DNA from: Spirochaetales bacterium
GTDB taxonomy: Bacteria; Spirochaetota; Spirochaetia; DSM-27196; SLAA01
DNA: 7,365 bases
Direction: 5' to 3'
NCBI GenBank assembly: GCA_007126415.1
Contig: SLBH01000134.1
Coordinates: 1-7,365 of the forward strand
The notes under the pieces are model-generated. The model was not told the DNA's origin and did no database searches. It saw only the letters and a list, made by a program, of their open reading frames with translations. A program made the translations under genes and the position numbers. Shown in pieces: positions 6,490-7,365 of the stretch (positions within the stretch are counted from its first letter, which is position 1; each line of letters begins with the position of its first letter).

Positions 6490-7365
6490 TCAGGACGCAG
6501 CCCGACGAACATACGGTATCGTCTGCGGCCCCTCGGGCAGAACACAGACACGTGCCCCGTCGCCGGCAAGCGCATGCACCGTTGCGTCAATATCTCTACA
6601 CGGCTGCATGAACGAGTCTTCGATCTGTTGATCCGTCAAGTTGTCGCTGTAGAAGTGAACGGTGGAGGCCTTGCAGATCAAGGCGTGGATCTGGGCCTGC
6701 CACTGATCCTGCATGAAGAATCCCGGCGCGCGAATACGTTCGAGCAACCCATCGAGACTGGAGGCCTCGGCCAACAACTGCCCGTATTTGCCGTGCGAAG
6801 GGATGCCGTCCCAGCAGTCGGCGGCGATAATGATGTGTCCGCCCGGCTTCACAATCTGGAGGGCTGCGCTCATCCCCTTGACCGACTGATACATGTTCAG
6901 GTCCAGCGGATACCCCGAGTTGCTCGTCACCACCACATCGTACAGCGCATCGACCGGCGCCATAGCGTGTTGCTTCACGTGCACGCAGCCCGCTGCGTGC
7001 GCCTCGACATAATGTCCGGCAAACGCTGCCGTTACCTCTTGATCCCGGTTCAACGAAACATTCAGCAGAAACGTCCCGTCCACAAACCCCGCCGCTTCAC
7101 GCACCTCCTCCCATAACGGATTACCGAACGTCACTCCCCAACGCGCCGCTGGATGATCCATATGGGCTGCGTTATGATTTCGTTGAATAGTACCGAGCGT
7201 GGCCAGCCCAGGCATGATGGCCTTGCCGCCTCCCGAGAAACCCGCGAAGAAGTGCGGCTCAATGAAGCCGGTCAGTATCTTTACGTCACACGCCAAGAAG
7301 TCGCTGAGGATCTCGATCTCGTTACCGCCTGAGGTGGTGCCGATGTGGAGGTGGCCTGCATCATC
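6490..7365 (-). CDS. larA: LarA-family nickel-pincer racemase/epimerase, N-terminus outside window
   Basis: The visible 291 residues cover the second part of a LarA-type 2-hydroxyacid racemase (lactate racemase N-terminal fold, formerly DUF2088, plus C-terminal domain). The frame is open to the right edge. GTTSGGNEIEIL, seen just before CDVKILTGFIEPHFFAGFSGG, is family sequence, so internal TTG or ATG codons are not starts. In L. plantarum LarA the pincer cofactor is bound by Lys184 with His174 and His200 nearby. Here His, Lys and His occur at visible residues 38, 48 and 64 (EPHFFAGF, SGGGKAIMPG, TIQRNH), with exactly those spacings. The later SGYPLDLNMYQSVKG carries the expected C-terminal lysine motif. 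Cofactor genes larB, larC and larE are not in view. Family substrates vary (lactate, malate, sugar acids); the glycerate kinase 13 nt downstream hints at a short hydroxy acid. Confidence 0.9.
   Translation of the reverse strand, partial: DDAGHLHIGTTSGGNEIEILSDFLACDVKILTGFIEPHFFAGFSGGGKAIMPGLATLGTIQRNHNAAHMDHPAARWGVTFGNPLWEEVREAAGFVDGTFLLNVSLNRDQEVTAAFAGHYVEAHAAGCVHVKQHAMAPVDALYDVVVTSNSGYPLDLNMYQSVKGMSAALQIVKPGGHIIIAADCWDGIPSHGKYGQLLAEASSLDGLLERIRAPGFFMQDQWQAQIHALICKASTVHFYSDNLTDQQIEDSFMQPCRDIDATVHALAGDGARVCVLPEGPQTIPYVRRAAS

Noticed and set aside
6477..6590. 38-codon N-terminal extension of the glycerate kinase
   Set aside because: It runs into the larA coding region in another frame and is Arg-rich without family similarity. 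ATG 6476 has a better ribosome binding site and gives a typical length.
6142..7116. Open frame of 324 codons on the plus strand
   Set aside because: It lies antisense to larA and the start of gck, both clearly recognised. Its product is low-complexity and shows no family features.

Overview
The window is GC-rich bacterial DNA in two parts. Positions 1 to about 1830 form a small accessory island of toxin-antitoxin (TA) genes. From 1830 to 7365 there is a compact block of metabolic and envelope genes, all on the minus strand. No rRNA, tRNA, CRISPR array, insertion sequence or phage gene was seen. The lineage is not resolved. A monomeric NADP-dependent isocitrate dehydrogenase, a DUF3108 exported protein and a LarA-type racemase occur together in several high-GC phyla. 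Three minus-strand genes have a -10 box only 7-8 nt upstream of their start codon, which suggests frequent leaderless transcription.

Layout. At 1-320 (minus) lies the N-terminal part of a VapC-like PIN toxin, running off the left edge. It is overlapped by 4 nt by its upstream ribbon-helix-helix (RHH) antitoxin at 317-595 (minus). A divergent promoter region (596-791) separates this from a second TA module on the plus strand. That module is an RHH/UPF0175-like antitoxin (792-1106) and a DUF3368-type PIN-like toxin (1099-1608), overlapping by 8 nt. Its promoter carries a tandem GTATATAT element over the -10 box. The 1609-1829 spacer holds two overlapping, mutually exclusive hairpins and a decayed fragment of a HEPN-domain gene, so a third TA-type family was once here.

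The minus-strand block, read in its transcription direction from the right edge, starts with a LarA-family nickel-pincer racemase/epimerase (6490-7365, N-terminus outside the window). It is followed after 13 nt by a MOFRL-type glycerate 2-kinase (5118-6476). These two look like an operon for a short hydroxy acid. Possibly the racemase feeds the kinase with the right glycerate enantiomer, giving 2-phosphoglycerate for lower glycolysis. Next comes a secreted or periplasmic DUF3108 protein (4135-5001) with its own near-leaderless promoter. Last is icd (1830-4091), the TCA-cycle isocitrate dehydrogenase, also with its own promoter squeezed into a 43-nt gap. The DUF3108 protein has a Gly-rich stretch that may be an insertion, and icd has a clear Gly/Ala-rich insertion of about 16 residues.

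No wholly new system is evident. The points most worth following are the LarA/glycerate kinase pairing, the leaderless promoter pattern, the TA cluster with its HEPN fossil, and the tandem operator over the second TA promoter.
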